Assembly: GCA_022774865.1 (NCBI GenBank)
Contig: JALFLH010000020.1
Coordinates: forward strand, 1-64,000
DNA: 64,000 bases
Origin: Clostridiales bacterium
Lineage (GTDB): Bacteria; Bacillota; Clostridia; Oscillospirales; Oscillospiraceae
Direction of reading: 5' to 3'
Shown: piece by piece, positions 25,109 through 33,670 of the stretch
How positions within the stretch are numbered: position 1 is the first letter of the stretch
Layout: every line of letters starts with the position of its first letter
Position numbers and translations under genes: made by a program
The notes under the pieces: model-generated
What the model was told of the DNA's origin: nothing
Databases searched by the model: none
What the model saw: the letters and a program-made list of their open reading frames with translations, nothing else

Positions 25109-26404
25109 TCAAATGGCTGCGCCCCAGGCACGCAAGGTGTCCTGCAGTGCGGGAACATCCACGTCATGAACGCTGATGTCCTCACTGGCGCACATGGCGG
25201 CAGCCAGCCCGGCAGCCTGACCCAGACACATAATGGGAGCCTGTACGCGGATGGAGGCGGAGGCGATCTGGTCGGCGGACAGGCAGCGGCTGGGAACAAT
25301 CAGATTGTCATAGCCCGGGACGATCAGACTGCGGTAGGGAATATAGGCGGCGTCCTCCAGAAACGTGCAGCGCTGCTGACTGTCGGCGGCACTGTGAATG
25401 TCAATGGGATGGGCGCTGCGGGCAACGGAATCCTCAAAATGAACCCGGTTCAGATATTCCTCACCGGTCAGAACATGGACGCCCTGAATATGGCGGGTTT
25501 CCCGGGTACCCGCCACAGTGGCAGTGTAGGCCAGATAGCAGTTGCGGAATTCGGGAACGTGTTTTTTCAGCAGGGCGGTGAGCTTGTGTACATCTTCCCG
25601 CAGGCGGCATTCGGCCGCGCTGGCATCAACCGGATCGACCATATTGGCCGTGGTTCGGCTGGCGTTGACCAGTGTGAAGCCGTCGTGCAGGATGTGGCAG
25701 AACCAGGGCCCGCCGAACTGGGGAACATCTTCGGTCTTTGAAAGCTCCCGCAGCAGGTTCTGGATGGGAACATGGTGCATATTGACACCCTGCTTGTTGT
25801 GATGATCCACGATCAGCTTGTCAGTTTCCACGCCGCCCAGGCAAAAAATCAGGGAAGCGGGCTGCAGCGGCAGGGTGGTTTTCTGCATGGGAACGTTCAT
25901 CATGGCGCACAGCGCGCCGTCGCCGGTGGCGTCGATTACGTATCGGGTTTCCAGCGCCTGAGGGCCGCTCCGGGTGTCAACGATCACGTGGGTCAGGTGG
26001 CCGTTTTCCTGAACGCAGCCGGTGAGAGTGGAATGGTAATGCAACTCCACACCGGCCTCCAGCAGCATCCGCTGGGCGACCAGCTTATAGATTTCGGGAT
26101 CGTGGGCAACATTGCCCAGAGGCTGTTCCACCTGTGCGCCGCCCAGCGCTACCATGCGCTGGACAAATTCCCAGGGGATGCCACCGCAGACCAGCTTTCC
26201 GTTATAGGTGAATACGCTGATGGGCAGGACGAGACCGGCTGTGGCCATGCCACCGGGGAAACCAAGCTGTTCGACCATGGCGGTTTTGGCGCCGCTGCGG
26301 GCCGCCGCCACGGCCGCAATCCAACCCGCGGGGCCGCCGCCGCACACTACAATGTCGTAGCTTCCTTTTACGGGGATGCTGCGTGTTTGGGTAATCTGTT
26401 CCAT
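25109..26404 (-). CDS. FAD-dependent oxidoreductase (FAD_oxidored family)
   Basis: A 431-residue flavoprotein. The N-terminal dinucleotide fold is IVVCGGGPAGWIAAVAAARSG, followed by FPGGMATAGLV, and a C-terminal FAD-contact segment is IMCLGQAAGLAAA. The FAD_oxidored family (PF12831) often sits with sugar-catabolic genes, but its substrates are seldom known. GGAGCAG precedes the start. It reads in the same direction as the PfkB kinase upstream and has its own promoter. Confidence 0.85.
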   Translation of the reverse strand: MEQITQTRSIPVKGSYDIVVCGGGPAGWIAAVAAARSGAKTAMVEQLGFPGGMATAGLVLPISVFTYNGKLVCGGIPWEFVQRMVALGGAQVEQPLGNVAHDPEIYKLVAQRMLLEAGVELHYHSTLTGCVQENGHLTHVIVDTRSGPQALETRYVIDATGDGALCAMMNVPMQKTTLPLQPASLIFCLGGVETDKLIVDHHNKQGVNMHHVPIQNLLRELSKTEDVPQFGGPWFCHILHDGFTLVNASRTTANMVDPVDASAAECRLREDVHKLTALLKKHVPEFRNCYLAYTATVAGTRETRHIQGVHVLTGEEYLNRVHFEDSVARSAHPIDIHSAADSQQRCTFLEDAAYIPYRSLIVPGYDNLIVPSRCLSADQIASASIRVQAPIMCLGQAAGLAAAMCASEDISVHDVDVPALQDTLRAWGAAI

Positions 26405-26447
26405 GACTGCTGCTCCTTTTCATCGGTTATGGAAAAGCTCTGAAATA

Positions 26448-26476
26448 ACTATAGCATTGAAGCAATCCCATTGCAA
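26448..26476 (-). promoter_or_regulatory. Promoter of the FAD oxidoreductase
   Basis: Minus-strand TTGCAA (26476-26471) and TATAGT (26453-26448), 17-base spacer. Confidence 0.7.
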
Positions 26477-26574
26477 GCAGCGGGGAGCAGGTTTGAATAA
26501 ATGCGACAGAATCTGAAAAAAGGACATATTGCATACACAAGAAAAGAAATATCCAAAGATAATTGTGCAACAAA

Positions 26575-27534
26575 TCAAATTGCGCGGAGATGCGCGACAA
26601 CTTCCTGATAATCGGGGACGCTGGAGATACCGCCGGGGCGGGTGGTGGAAAGACCGGCGGAGGTGCAGGCAAAGGTGACGATTTCCAGCAGCTCGCTCTC
26701 GTCCAGCGCCTCCGGTGCATTGCCGAGCTGCAGCAGCTTCCAGACGGCGCTTCCGCCGAAAATATCGCCCGCGCCCGTGGTATCCATCACGTGAATGCCG
26801 GACAGGCTGGGTACGTGGCCGGAGGCGTTTCCGTTTTTGAAATAGCAGCCCTCAGCCCCGCAGGTGACAAATACCAGCTTGACGCCGAAGTTACGCAGAA
26901 TGAAGTCGGCCCCCGCTTCCACGTCCAGTCCCCACAAAAATTCCACTTCTTCATCGCTGATTTTGACCACGTCGGCTTTGGTCAGGCCCCAGATCATTTG
27001 CCGCTTGGCCTCTTCCAAATCGCGCCACAGGGGCTTTCGCAGGTTGGGATCGAAGGTAATCAGCTTGCCGCCTGCTTTCGCGTATTCCACGGCACGGCAG
27101 GTGGCGGAGCGGGCGGGCTCGTCGGTCAGGGACAGGGTTCCAAAATGAAAGACCCGTGTCTGATCAATCAGGGACAGATCCAGTTCTTCAGTGGTCAGGC
27201 AGGTATCCGCGCCGGGCTTGCGGGAGAAGGAAAATTCCCGGTTTCCGGTTTTGTCCAAAGTGACAAATGCCAGCGTGGTGAACACGTCATCGGCAGCCAT
27301 CAGTCCCCCGGTGTCAATCCCGGCTTTGCGCAGGGTTCCGGTCAGCAGACGGCCGAAAGTGTCGGCGCCCACTTTTCCCATCAGGGCGGTTTTCGCGCCG
27401 AATTTGGTCAGCGCGGCCAGAAAATTGGCGGGCGCGCCGCCGGGGTGAGCAGCCATGGTGGGATAACCGTCACTGTCCGCTCCAACGCAGGTAAAGTCAA
27501 TCAGCAGTTCGCCCAGTGCGACAACATCATACAT
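26575..27534 (-). CDS. PfkB-family sugar kinase, fructokinase-like
   Basis: A 319-residue ribokinase-superfamily kinase. It has the N-terminal GELLIDF, the sugar-binding PGGAPANFLAAL and the catalytic Asp in DTTGAGDIFGG. The closest subgroup by eye is fructokinase. With the allulose epimerase it would complete allulose to fructose to fructose 6-phosphate. It has a promoter divergent from the second dehydrogenase. Confidence 0.88.
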   Translation of the reverse strand: MYDVVALGELLIDFTCVGADSDGYPTMAAHPGGAPANFLAALTKFGAKTALMGKVGADTFGRLLTGTLRKAGIDTGGLMAADDVFTTLAFVTLDKTGNREFSFSRKPGADTCLTTEELDLSLIDQTRVFHFGTLSLTDEPARSATCRAVEYAKAGGKLITFDPNLRKPLWRDLEEAKRQMIWGLTKADVVKISDEEVEFLWGLDVEAGADFILRNFGVKLVFVTCGAEGCYFKNGNASGHVPSLSGIHVMDTTGAGDIFGGSAVWKLLQLGNAPEALDESELLEIVTFACTSAGLSTTRPGGISSVPDYQEVVAHLRAI

Positions 27535-27574
27535 AAACGCAACCTCATTTCAAGGGAAAATTCTTCTGTAATCC

Positions 27575-27603
27575 AGTTTACTAAATCCTTTTTGAAAAAG
27601 CAA
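27575..27603 (-). promoter_or_regulatory. Promoter of the PfkB kinase
   Basis: Minus-strand TTGCTT (27603-27598) and TAAACT (27580-27575), 17-base spacer. Confidence 0.65.
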
Positions 27604-27670
27604 GATGGAAGTTTTCACGGTTTCTTTTTGGTAAGATTAGATAAAAATGACAAATTTGACAGATTTCTGA

Positions 27671-27719
27671 TTGACGCAGCCTATAAAATAGCCTATACTA
27701 CTTACATAAAATGTTTTAT
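27671..27719 (+). promoter_or_regulatory. Promoter and candidate operator of the second dehydrogenase operon
   Basis: TTGACG (27671-27676), 17 bases, TATACT (27694-27699). Just after the expected start site is the inverted repeat ATAAAA-TG-TTTTAT (27706-27719), a plausible operator for the ROK regulator encoded downstream. Confidence 0.7.
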
Positions 27720-27754
27720 AAATTGTTTTCAATCATACGAGGAGGAAATAGCCC

Positions 27755-28804
27755 ATGGAAAAAGAAATGGTTCAAGAGGTTATGACAGAGCCGGGCAAGG
27801 TGACGTTCCGGCGGATTCCGGTTCCGGAGGCCGGGGCGGGGCAGGTGCTGGTTCGGATTCGGATGATCGGCATCTGCGGCAGCGATATCCATGTGTATCA
27901 TGGAACCCATCCCTTTACATCCTACCCGGTCACGCAGGGGCATGAGGTATCCGGCGAAATTGCCGCGCTGGGCGCCGGAGTTGAGGGCTTCACGCTGGGA
28001 CAGAAAGTTACCATCGAGCCGCAGGTGTACTGCGGGCACTGCTATCCCTGCACCCACGGCAAGTATAATCTGTGCGAAGAGCTGAAGGTCATGGGCTTCC
28101 AGACCACCGGCACCGCGTCCACCTATTTCGCGGTGGACGCATCGAAGGTTACACCGCTGCCGCAGGACATGAGCTTTGAAGAGGGCGCCATGATCGAGCC
28201 GCTGGCTGTGGCGGTTCACGCCGTCCGCCGGGCGGGGGACGTGGCCGGAAAGAAGATCGTGGTGATCGGCGCAGGCCCCATCGGAAATCTGGTGGCGCAG
28301 GTGGCGAAGGGCATGGGCGCGGCGGGAGTCATGGTCACCGATGTGTCGGACTACCGGCTGGAGCTGGCGAAAAAATGCGGTGTGGATTTCGCCGTGAACA
28401 CCCGGAATCAGGAATTCGGCGCGGCCATGGTGGAGCACTTCGGCCCGGACAAAGCCGATATCATCTATGACTGCGCGGGCAACAACGTGACCATGAATCA
28501 GGCAATCCGCTGCGCCCGGAAGGGAAGCACCATCATTCTGGTGGCGGTGTTCGGCGCGATGGCATCCGTGGATCTGGCGGTGCTCAACGACCACGAGCTG
28601 GATCTGAATACCACCATGATGTACCGGCATGAGGATTATGTCAGGGCGATTGAAATGGTCAACGAAGGAAAAATCCAGCTTCGCCCCCTGATGAGCAGGG
28701 TGTTCCCCTTTGGACAGTATCAGCAGGCATACGCGTTTATTGACGCGAACCGGGAGACCTCGATGAAGATTCTGATCGACGTTCAGAATCAGGAGGGGAT
28801 TTGA
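27755..28804 (+). CDS. Second zinc-dependent MDR dehydrogenase
   Basis: A 349-residue paralogue of the enzyme at 22.9 kb, with GICGSDIHVYHG, GHEVSGEI, structural-zinc Cys in CGHCYPCTHGKYNLC and NAD site VIGAGPIGNLV. It is polyol or sugar dehydrogenase-like; the substrate is unproven. GAGGAGG precedes ATG 27755. It opens an operon with an unknown protein, and the ROK regulator and SGNH hydrolase follow. Confidence 0.88.
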   Translation: MEKEMVQEVMTEPGKVTFRRIPVPEAGAGQVLVRIRMIGICGSDIHVYHGTHPFTSYPVTQGHEVSGEIAALGAGVEGFTLGQKVTIEPQVYCGHCYPCTHGKYNLCEELKVMGFQTTGTASTYFAVDASKVTPLPQDMSFEEGAMIEPLAVAVHAVRRAGDVAGKKIVVIGAGPIGNLVAQVAKGMGAAGVMVTDVSDYRLELAKKCGVDFAVNTRNQEFGAAMVEHFGPDKADIIYDCAGNNVTMNQAIRCARKGSTIILVAVFGAMASVDLAVLNDHELDLNTTMMYRHEDYVRAIEMVNEGKIQLRPLMSRVFPFGQYQQAYAFIDANRETSMKILIDVQNQEGI

Positions 28805-28818
28805 AAGGAGAATAGCCC

Positions 28819-29289
28819 ATGATCGGGATCAAAGCGGTTGCCTCCGGAAAGGAATATCGGCTGGATACGCTGGCACCGGGACATTTGCAGTATATGGATC
28901 GATTGTATGAGTTCTCCTATGTGCCGGAGCAGCTTCGCGGCTGCACCCATATCCGCACCTGCGGCGATGACAAGATGATCGGCGAGGAGGACTGGTGCTT
29001 TACGGTGGAGACGGACAGGGCGTATGATGTCTATGTGCTGTACCCGGACAAACAGCCGGTTCTGCCCCGCTGGCTGGAGACATACCGGCGGGTGCGTATG
29101 AATGTGACGCGGGTGGACTCCATGGCATTCAACCTGAAGGGCTATTTCTCCTGCTATCACAGACGCTTCGAACCGGGGGAAATCCGGTTTTACGGGAATT
29201 CTCCCAGCGCCATGCTGGCCAAGGAATGGTACGTGGCAAGCCGGGGAAATACATATTGTATGTATTCGGTGGCCATGAAAGAGGTATGA
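28819..29289 (+). CDS. Unrecognised 156-residue protein in the rare-sugar locus
   Basis: A soluble, beta-rich, aromatic-rich protein (EDWCFTVETDRAYDVYVLY, YRRVRMNVTRVD, KEWYVASRGNTYCMYS). There is no signal peptide or known motif. It starts 14 bases after the dehydrogenase, with AAAGGAG upstream, so it is translated from the same message. The compact beta make-up could suit carbohydrate binding, but that is only a guess. Confidence 0.65.
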   Translation: MIGIKAVASGKEYRLDTLAPGHLQYMDRLYEFSYVPEQLRGCTHIRTCGDDKMIGEEDWCFTVETDRAYDVYVLYPDKQPVLPRWLETYRRVRMNVTRVDSMAFNLKGYFSCYHRRFEPGEIRFYGNSPSAMLAKEWYVASRGNTYCMYSVAMKEV

Positions 29290-29314
29290 AACGCCCGTTC
29301 CTGCCGGTAACCCC

Positions 29315-29343
29315 TTGCCAGAACGGAAGCGGATGTGTATAAT
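29315..29343 (+). promoter_or_regulatory. Promoter of the ROK regulator
   Basis: TTGCCA and TATAAT with a 17-base spacer, about 80 bases before the gene. Confidence 0.75.
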
Positions 29344-29425
29344 ATAAGAAATGAATGTGAAATCAGCCTTGAACAGGCAAAGAATTCCGAAAAACGGGAC
29401 AAACCGCAAGGATAAGGGGAATGCT

Positions 29426-30562
29426 ATGAAACCGGCAAACGGGGCGCTGAAGCAGAAAAACCTGGTCAGACTGGCCATGTATATTCTGGATCACGAAGGG
29501 GTGTCCAGACAGGAGCTGGCCGACGGGCTGAAGCTGAGTATGCCCACCGTGTTTCAGAATGTCAGCGATCTGGTTTCCCGGGGACTGGTCTGTGAGAGTG
29601 GAGAATTTGGATCAACCGGCGGCAGAAAAGCCAAAATGCTGACCATCCGGCAGGGCGCGCGCTGCTCCGTGGGCGTGGAAATCACGGCGCATCATGTGCG
29701 TCTGATTCTGATGGATTTGTGCCGCAAACCGCTGGACATCGCGCAGAACTGCCTGAACTACGAGAATACCGCTGCCTACTATCTGGAACTGGGCAGGATT
29801 GTGCAGGATTTCGCACGGAAAAACGGTGTGGGAACGAACACTTCCTGCCGGCTGGTGGGGGTTGGAATCGCGCTGCCCGGCATCCTTGATCCGGAGCGGA
29901 TGGATCTGGTCAAATCCCACGCGCTGAACGTGGCCCACATCAACCTGCGGCAATTTTCAATGAATATTCCCTACCCCGTGCTTTTTGGCAACGATGCCAA
30001 TCTGGCAGCTTATGCGGAAGTGGAGGATAAACAGAGAAATACGGTGTACCTCTCCCTGAACGATACGGTGGGCGGCGCGGTTTACCAACACGGTGATATT
30101 TATCTGGGCGAACATTTCAAAAGCGGCGAGTTTGGCCACATGATCCTGGTGCCAGGCGGAAAAAAATGCTACTGCGGCAAGCGGGGCTGCCTGGACGCCT
30201 ATTGTTCCGCCCGGGTACTGCGGCGGGGGGACAGCCAGAGCCTGACACAGTTTTTCGAGAGACTGGAAAACGGCGATCCCGACTGCGCCCGCCGCTGGGA
30301 CACCTATCTGGATCATCTGGCCGTGATGGTCTGCAATCTCCGGATGGCCTTTGACTGCGACATCATCCTGGGCGGCTATGTGGGCGGCTACATGGGCGGG
30401 CATATGCGAACATTTGACGAGAAAATTCGGAAATACAACAATTTCGAGGAGGATACCAGCTATATCCATCTTGGAAAATTCAGACGGGAATGCGCTGCGA
30501 TCGGCGCGGCACGGATGGCTGCGGATCGCTATATTGAAAATCTGGAGGAACAGAACAACTGA
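29426..30562 (+). CDS. ROK-family transcriptional regulator
   Basis: A 378-residue protein. An N-terminal winged helix (GVSRQELADGLKLSMPTV, about residues 25-45) precedes a ROK sugar-kinase-like domain with EFGHMILVPGG and the zinc motif CYCGKRGCLDAYCS. Such NagC/XylR-like proteins sense sugars and repress catabolic genes. ATG 29426 follows AAGGGGAA; the upstream frame to 29351 lies in the promoter. Its stop overlaps the start of the SGNH hydrolase. Confidence 0.9.
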   Translation: MKPANGALKQKNLVRLAMYILDHEGVSRQELADGLKLSMPTVFQNVSDLVSRGLVCESGEFGSTGGRKAKMLTIRQGARCSVGVEITAHHVRLILMDLCRKPLDIAQNCLNYENTAAYYLELGRIVQDFARKNGVGTNTSCRLVGVGIALPGILDPERMDLVKSHALNVAHINLRQFSMNIPYPVLFGNDANLAAYAEVEDKQRNTVYLSLNDTVGGAVYQHGDIYLGEHFKSGEFGHMILVPGGKKCYCGKRGCLDAYCSARVLRRGDSQSLTQFFERLENGDPDCARRWDTYLDHLAVMVCNLRMAFDCDIILGGYVGGYMGGHMRTFDEKIRKYNNFEEDTSYIHLGKFRRECAAIGAARMAADRYIENLEEQNN

Positions 30563-31209
30563 TGAAAAGAATTCTATGTTACGGAGATTCAAACACCTGG
30601 GGCTATACACCCCCGACAGGCGAACGGTATCCGGGAAATGTCCGCTGGACGGGTGTCCTGGCAAAAGAGCTGGGCGCGGAATATGAAATCCTTGAGGACG
30701 GCATCAACGGGCGGACAACCGTTTGGGACAGCCCCTATTATCCCTGCCGCAATGGTATGGAAGGATTGGGATATTCCCTGTTCAGCGCCCGGCCTCTGGA
30801 TCTGATCGTTTTGATGCTGGGAACCAACGACCTGAATTATACCGATGCCTGGGGATATTACCGCGGCCTTTCGGCGATTGTCCGGCGGATTCTGAATGCC
30901 CCGGCCTTTTATCAGGACAGTTCCGCGGTTTTTGTGGAAAAACCCCGGATTCTGCTGGTTTCGCCCATTACGCTTCATCCGCAGATTGCCCAGATCCGTC
31001 CTGATCTGGCCTGCTGCGGCCGGTACGAGGATTCCTGCCATTTTGCTGAATTCACGGCCCGTGTGGCCGAGGAATTTCACGTTCTCTGGGTGGATGCGGC
31101 GCCCTGCGCCTGCGCTTCCGCTGCCGACGGCCTGCACCTGACGGAATCGGGTCACCGTGCAATAGGCGAAATGCTTGCGCGGTATATCAGCGCCATGGAA
31201 TGGAACTGA
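30562..31209 (+). CDS. SGNH/GDSL hydrolase (arylesterase-like)
   Basis: A 215-residue cytoplasmic esterase. It has the catalytic Ser in ILCYGDSNTWG, Gly in GING, Asn in MLGTNDLNY and the Asp-His pair in DGLHLTESGH. It resembles arylesterases and acetyl-sugar esterases such as the M. smegmatis type. The start overlaps the ROK stop (TGATGA). Within a sugar locus, deacetylation of a substrate is plausible. Confidence 0.88.
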   Translation: MKRILCYGDSNTWGYTPPTGERYPGNVRWTGVLAKELGAEYEILEDGINGRTTVWDSPYYPCRNGMEGLGYSLFSARPLDLIVLMLGTNDLNYTDAWGYYRGLSAIVRRILNAPAFYQDSSAVFVEKPRILLVSPITLHPQIAQIRPDLACCGRYEDSCHFAEFTARVAEEFHVLWVDAAPCACASAADGLHLTESGHRAIGEMLARYISAMEWN

Positions 31210-31239
31210 TGGATTGCGATTAAAAAGGAGGGAGCGCGT

Positions 31240-32178
31240 ATCAAGCCGAAATTGCCCAGATTCAGCATCGGGCTGAGAACCCTCAAGACGGTTGCGGCGG
31301 TGCTTGCCGCCATGGTCATTGTGGACGCTTACGGCGCAACCGCCTCCAAGCTGATCTTCGCCATGCTGGGCGCCATGGCGGCGGTACAGCCCACCTTCAA
31401 GGCATCGCTGGAGGCGTGCATTGCCCAGATTGTGGGCGTGGTCTTCGGCGCGTTGGCGGGGGTTGTGCTGCTGGCGCTGCCCGGATCTCCGCTGATCGCC
31501 ACAGGCATCGGCATCGTTCTGGTGATCACGCTGTACAATTTGCTGCATATCCCCTATTCTCCGTCCCTGCCCAGCTTTATCGTGGTGTTGATCTGCACAA
31601 CCCCGGATATTCAGCCCATATCCTATTCACTGGGGCGGATCTGGGATACCGCCATCGGTCTGGGCGTGGGAATGGTGATTAACACGCTGATTTTCCCCTA
31701 TGACAACAGCCGCCAGATCTGCGCCACCGTGGAAAGTCTGGATGGAGAACTTCTGCGCTTTCTGGAGGATATGTTTGACGGGGACGACCATCTGCCGGAT
31801 GTGGATGAGATGACCCGCATGATAGACAAAATGGCGGGACAACTCAAGCTGTTTTCCGATCAGCGGCTGCTGCTCCATCTGCGCCGCCAGCAGCATGATC
31901 TGGAAATTTTCCGCCTGTGCGAGGGAAAAGCCCGGGAACTGGTGGCGCAGATGGAGGTGTTGTGCCGGATGCGGCAGGTCGGACGGCTGAGCGACGAAAA
32001 TCGCCGCCGTCTGCGGGAGTGCGGCGCCACCATCCGGGATGAGCGGCCGCTGGAGCTGCTGACGGAATTGGATGTGGTAACCAATTATCATGTGGGTCAG
32101 ATTATGACCCTTCGGCAGGAACTGCTGGAGGCGCTGGGAAGCGTCCCGGCGGAAGAGCGTCCGCCCGATGAGGGATAG
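31240..32178 (+). CDS. ArAE/FUSC-type membrane protein with apparent ATC start
   Basis: A protein of about 310 residues with four to five membrane helices, then a charged helical cytoplasmic tail. The TLKTVAAVLAAMVIVDAYG start and SLGRIWDTAIGLGVGMVIN are typical of aromatic acid exporter (ArAE_1, YgaE/DUF939) proteins. The start is unusual. GGAGGG at 31227-31232 lies 7 bases before ATC 31240 and 19 bases before TTG 31252, the first conventional start in frame. ATC is therefore proposed; it is a rare but known initiator. Confidence 0.8.
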   Translation: MKPKLPRFSIGLRTLKTVAAVLAAMVIVDAYGATASKLIFAMLGAMAAVQPTFKASLEACIAQIVGVVFGALAGVVLLALPGSPLIATGIGIVLVITLYNLLHIPYSPSLPSFIVVLICTTPDIQPISYSLGRIWDTAIGLGVGMVINTLIFPYDNSRQICATVESLDGELLRFLEDMFDGDDHLPDVDEMTRMIDKMAGQLKLFSDQRLLLHLRRQQHDLEIFRLCEGKARELVAQMEVLCRMRQVGRLSDENRRRLRECGATIRDERPLELLTELDVVTNYHVGQIMTLRQELLEALGSVPAEERPPDEG

Positions 32179-32252
32179 GCCGGATTCCAATCTATCCGGG
32201 GGCGTTTTTCAGCCTGTCCGCTCGAAATGGGTTAAAATTTACAATTTTTATC

Positions 32253-32281
32253 TTGACTGCGCTGGATAACCCTGATAAAAT
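32253..32281 (+). promoter_or_regulatory. Promoter of the metal exporter transcript
   Basis: TTGACT (32253-32258) and TAAAAT (32276-32281), 17-base spacer. The leader after it contains the NiCo riboswitch. Confidence 0.85.
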
Positions 32282-32309
32282 AATCTCACTTTCTGCGCTG
32301 CGGTGCAAT

Positions 32310-32379
32310 ATTGAGCAGGCCGGGCAAGCCCGGAGCCGGGTCACAGAAGTGGCAGTGGATTTATCACCCACGGGACAGT
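32310..32379 (+). ncRNA. NiCo (Ni2+/Co2+) riboswitch aptamer
   Basis: The leader carries the NiCo consensus in order: TGAGCAGG, hairpin CCGGG-CAAG-CCCGG, GCCGGG, hairpin TCAC-AGAA-GTGG, then P4 GTGG (32355-32358) with CCAC (32368-32371), then GGGACAGT closing with ATTG (32310-32313). These elements match the crystallised NiCo (czcD) RNA as I remember it. NiCo aptamers bind Ni2+ or Co2+ and switch on heavy-metal exporters, and a CDF exporter follows. P4 and the closing helix use bases that otherwise form the terminator. Confidence 0.88.
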
Positions 32380-32413
32380 ACCGATCGATACTGGCTCCGT
32401 GGGTGTTTTCTGT
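32365..32413 (+). terminator. Riboswitch-controlled intrinsic terminator
   Basis: CACCCACGG pairs with CCGTGGGTG, with an inner CAGTA/TACTG pairing, followed by TTTTCTG. It shares CCAC and CAGT with the aptamer, so metal binding should prevent its formation. Confidence 0.87.
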
Positions 32414-32444
32414 CAGATGGAATCTGAAATTGGGAGGAATTGAC

Positions 32445-33608
32445 ATGACCGAACTTCTTCTTCGTCTGTTTGTGAAAAATTATCAGGATACCGGGAATCC
32501 CGCCGTCCATTCGGCGGTTGGCATTCTGGCAGGCGTCACGGGAATCGTCTGCAACTGCCTGCTGTTTCTGGGCAAGCTGATTGTGGGCCTGCTGGTGGGC
32601 GCGGTGTCCATTGTGGCCGACGCGGTCAACAATCTGTCGGATGCGGCGTCCTCCGTGGTGACGCTGTTGGGATTCCGGCTGGCGCGCCGTCCGGCCGACG
32701 CGGATCACCCCTACGGCCATGCCCGGTATGAATATCTGTCGGGTCTGGTGGTGGCGGCGTTGATTCTGCTGATCGGCGGTTCACTGGTGCAGTCCTCCGT
32801 GGAGAAAATCATTTCGCCCCAGCCGCTGACCTTTTCGGCGGTGACCTTTGGGGTACTGCTGGCCTCCATTGCCGTGAAGCTGTGGATGTCCTTTTTCTTC
32901 AAAGGACTGGGCAGGCGCATTGATTCCACCACGCTGTCGGCGACGGCTGTGGACAGCCGGAACGATGTGATTGCAACGACGGGTGTGCTGCTGGGCTGCC
33001 TGGTGGGATACTTTTTCCACATCAATGTGGACGGCTATGTGGGTCTGGCTGTGGCGCTGTTCATCCTCTGGTCAGGTGTGAGCATCGCAAAGGACACCAT
33101 TTCACCCCTGCTGGGTCAGCAGGCGGATGGAGAACTGGTGGATAAAATATCCAAACTGGTGCTGTCCCATGACAAAATTCTGGGCATTCATGATCTGCTG
33201 GTGCACGACTACGGCCCCGGCCAGTGCTTTGCCTCCGTTCATGCCGAACTGAGCGCCGAGGAGAATCCGCTTGCCTGTCACGACATCATTGACGATATTG
33301 AGTGCGACGCGCTGGCGGAGCTGAATGTCCATCTGGTAATTCACTATGACCCGGTGCTGGTAAATGACGGGGAGTGGAACAAAATGCACCGGGAGGTGAA
33401 TGAAATTGTCCGGCAGATCGATCCACGGCTTTCCATTCACGACTTCCGGATGGTGCGCGGCTCCAAGCAGACCAAACTGGTGTTTGACCTGGCGGTGCCC
33501 TATTCCATGGAGAACCAGCGCAGTGAAATCAAGCAGAAGGTGGATGAAGCGCTGGCGGCAAAGGGCGAGCAGTACACCACCGTGATTCGGTTTGACGGGA
33601 AAGCGTAA
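32445..33608 (+). CDS. Cation diffusion facilitator (CDF) metal exporter
   Basis: A 387-residue membrane transporter. About six helices carry the CDF metal site (VADAVNNLSDAASS and HPYGHARYEYL), followed by a cytoplasmic domain and a further C-terminal extension. It exports divalent cations by proton exchange; the riboswitch upstream points to Ni2+/Co2+. ATG 32445 follows GGGAGG. The longer open frame from 32253 is the untranslated leader. Confidence 0.93.
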   Translation: MTELLLRLFVKNYQDTGNPAVHSAVGILAGVTGIVCNCLLFLGKLIVGLLVGAVSIVADAVNNLSDAASSVVTLLGFRLARRPADADHPYGHARYEYLSGLVVAALILLIGGSLVQSSVEKIISPQPLTFSAVTFGVLLASIAVKLWMSFFFKGLGRRIDSTTLSATAVDSRNDVIATTGVLLGCLVGYFFHINVDGYVGLAVALFILWSGVSIAKDTISPLLGQQADGELVDKISKLVLSHDKILGIHDLLVHDYGPGQCFASVHAELSAEENPLACHDIIDDIECDALAELNVHLVIHYDPVLVNDGEWNKMHREVNEIVRQIDPRLSIHDFRMVRGSKQTKLVFDLAVPYSMENQRSEIKQKVDEALAAKGEQYTTVIRFDGKA

Positions 33609-33670
33609 ACGGGAAAGCTGAAAGTCAGAAATCAGAGAGAACATCCTTTTTTGGGAGGGGAAAAACGGCC

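Noticed and set aside
32310-32413. The CDF leader as a yybP-ykoY manganese riboswitch
   Set aside because: The yybP-ykoY core sequences are not seen, whereas the NiCo segments are all present in order.
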